NCBI GenBank assembly: GCA_030642545.1
Contig: DAOWNP010000114.1
Span: forward strand, 1-7,470
Source: Desulfobacteraceae bacterium
GTDB lineage: Bacteria; Desulfobacterota; Desulfobacteria; Desulfobacterales; DAOWNP01
Direction: 5' to 3'
DNA length: 7,470 nt
Program-made: the position numbers and the translations under genes
The notes under the pieces: generated by a model
What the model saw: only the letters and a program-made list of their open reading frames with translations
The model's database searches: none
What the model was told of the DNA's origin: nothing
Shown here: piece by piece, positions 6,284 to 7,470 of the stretch
Numbering within the stretch: position 1 is the first letter of the stretch
Layout: the number at the start of each line of letters is the position of its first letter

Positions 6284-7401
6284 ATGTTTTTATTCTTTAA
6301 ATTATTATTTAATATTAAATTATAGCAGCTTTTAACAACTGTTTTTGCTGCATGAGGTTTTCCACATTTTTTGGCGTTTATCTCAAATTCTCTTAATAAA
6401 TTTCGTTTTTTTTGATAAAAATTAATTTTTCCTGCAATAATTTCTCCGGTTACAAGATGATCTAAAATCAGATCTGCTGCATTTTTATCCTGCAATGCTT
6501 TAGCATTATGGTGCTGATGATTATCAGATGCAAAAGGATAGGGAATATAAATTGCCCCCTTACCCATAGCAGTTATTTCAGCAATAGTTGTAGCTCCTGA
6601 TCTGCATATTATAAGATCTGCTTTTTTATATTGCTCATCCATATTCATAAAAAAAGCACTCACGCAAGCACTGAACACATATTTTTTATAACTCTCTTCT
6701 ATTTTTTCTAAATCTTTTTTACCTGTCTGATGTATAAAATTAACATTATCTCTGTTTTCTATATACGGCAATGACTCTACTACACCCATATTTATACTGT
6801 GTGCACCCTGACTCCCCCCGCAAATCAATACTGTAAATTTTTCATTTTCTTTATCTCTCTTTTTTAAAAAATTTATTCTTTCTATCTCTTTCCTTACGGG
6901 ATTACCTGTAATCTCAGTTTTTTTATCAGAAAAAAAAGATCTGCTATTTTCAAAAGAGAGAAATATTTTATTAACTATCTTTCCCAATATTCTATTTGTT
7001 ATCCCTGGAAATGAATTCTGTTCATGTATTACTGTTTTTATACATAAAAGCCATGCAGCAAAAAGTACAGGTCCTGAAACATAACCTCCCATACCTATTA
7101 CTATATCAGGTCTATATTTTATTATTTCATACATGGCCTGAAAAATCCCCACAGGTATTTTATATATTGCTTTTAAAACAGATATTAACCCCCGACCTTT
7201 AAGACTTTCAGCTATTATTTGAACTTGTTTAAAATCTGATTTTTCCAAAATAGTTTTTTCAAATGTTTTTTGAGTTGTAACAAATAAAATGTTATTTTTT
7301 GGGTCAGCTTCCATAAAAGCTTCGGAAATAGCAATTCCAGGAAAAAGATGTCCCCCTGTCCCTCCGCATGCAATCAGTATTTTAAGAGGTTTTGAATTCA
7401 A
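6274..7401 (-). CDS. murG: UDP-GlcNAc:lipid I N-acetylglucosaminyltransferase (MurG)
   Basis: MurG is a GT28-family, GT-B fold enzyme on the inner face of the membrane that transfers GlcNAc from UDP-GlcNAc to lipid I, giving lipid II. The 375-residue protein shows the N-terminal glycine loop GGTGGHLFP at 13-21, GGYVSGP at 105-111, HEQNSFPGITNR at 126-136, GNPVR at 166-170, and GGSQGA at 195-200. In the donor-binding half it has SGATTIAE at 268-275 and DNHQHHNA at 293-300. The start is TTG, in the sequence TTGA that also carries the TGA stop of ftsW. AGGA lies 11 bases before it, and no later in-frame start precedes the glycine loop, so TTG is well supported. The Asn/Lys-rich tail (365-375) extends over the murC start. 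Confidence 0.98.
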   Translation of the reverse strand: MNSKPLKILIACGGTGGHLFPGIAISEAFMEADPKNNILFVTTQKTFEKTILEKSDFKQVQIIAESLKGRGLISVLKAIYKIPVGIFQAMYEIIKYRPDIVIGMGGYVSGPVLFAAWLLCIKTVIHEQNSFPGITNRILGKIVNKIFLSFENSRSFFSDKKTEITGNPVRKEIERINFLKKRDKENEKFTVLICGGSQGAHSINMGVVESLPYIENRDNVNFIHQTGKKDLEKIEESYKKYVFSACVSAFFMNMDEQYKKADLIICRSGATTIAEITAMGKGAIYIPYPFASDNHQHHNAKALQDKNAADLILDHLVTGEIIAGKINFYQKKRNLLREFEINAKKCGKPHAAKTVVKSCYNLILNNNLKNKNICI

Positions 7402-7470
7402 TTTCTTACAGATCCTATATTTATAAGAATTCCAAGAAGCATCATGTTAATTACAAGAGAAGAACCACCA
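7398..7470 (-). CDS. ftsW: FtsW, C-terminal end only (SEDS peptidoglycan polymerase)
   Basis: The last 23 codons of a gene entering from the right edge read GGSSLVINMMLLGILINIG and then SVRN before TGA (plus-strand positions 7398-7400). This matches the YGGSSL motif and final membrane span of SEDS proteins. FtsW polymerises lipid II glycan strands at the septum together with a class B penicillin-binding protein. The position just before murG, the usual place of ftsW in dcw clusters, favours FtsW over RodA. Its stop overlaps the TTG of murG as TTGA. Confidence 0.9.
   Translation of the reverse strand, partial: GGSSLVINMMLLGILINIGSVRN

Noticed and set aside
1..7470. CRISPR arrays, tRNA or rRNA genes, insertion sequences, toxin-antitoxin or defence genes
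   Set aside because: I saw no spaced direct repeats, cloverleaf-type sequence, transposase motifs or defence-type proteins. Apart from the gap at 210-639, the window is fully used by housekeeping genes.

Overview
This window is the distal part of a division and cell wall (dcw) cluster, read entirely on the minus strand. In transcription order it holds the last 23 codons of ftsW, then murG, murC, murB, ftsQ, ftsA and ftsZ. A 430-base gap follows, and at the left edge lies the C-terminal end of an unrelated gene on the plus strand, convergent with ftsZ. The DNA is AT-rich. The gene order, the FtsQ/FtsA pair, the FtsZ C-terminal peptide (ending FLRRKAD) and the protein character suggest a Gram-negative-type bacterium. 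My best guess is an AT-rich member of the Desulfobacterota (old Deltaproteobacteria), but this rests on remembered resemblance of FtsZ and FtsA and was not tested by a search.

Layout from right to left (direction of transcription): ftsW ends at 7398 and shares a TTGA overlap with the TTG start of murG. The end of murG overlaps murC by 10 bases. An 8-base gap separates murC from murB. The ATG of ftsQ lies 1 base after the murB stop. The GTG of ftsA lies 1 base after the ftsQ stop and uses a Shine-Dalgarno sequence inside the last ftsQ codons. Only ftsA and ftsZ are set apart, by 45 bases holding a strong GAGGAGG ribosome binding site. This packing implies one polycistronic, translationally coupled message. 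The order lacks the ddl gene that many proteobacteria carry between murB and ftsQ.

How the genes work together: MurB and MurC act in the cytoplasm on UDP-activated precursors, making UDP-MurNAc and adding L-alanine. MurG adds GlcNAc to lipid I to give lipid II at the inner membrane. FtsW polymerises lipid II at the septum, FtsQ links the periplasmic divisome to the cytoplasm, FtsA tethers FtsZ to the membrane, and FtsZ forms the ring.

The gap at 210-639 contains no gene I can support. It holds two inverted repeats that may end transcription of the two converging units. The larger is an exact 13-base inverted repeat with nested pairing. I found no new system here. The most useful observations are start-site corrections, a cysteine in place of the usual catalytic serine of MurB, the palindromic element, and the unidentified C-terminal fragment.
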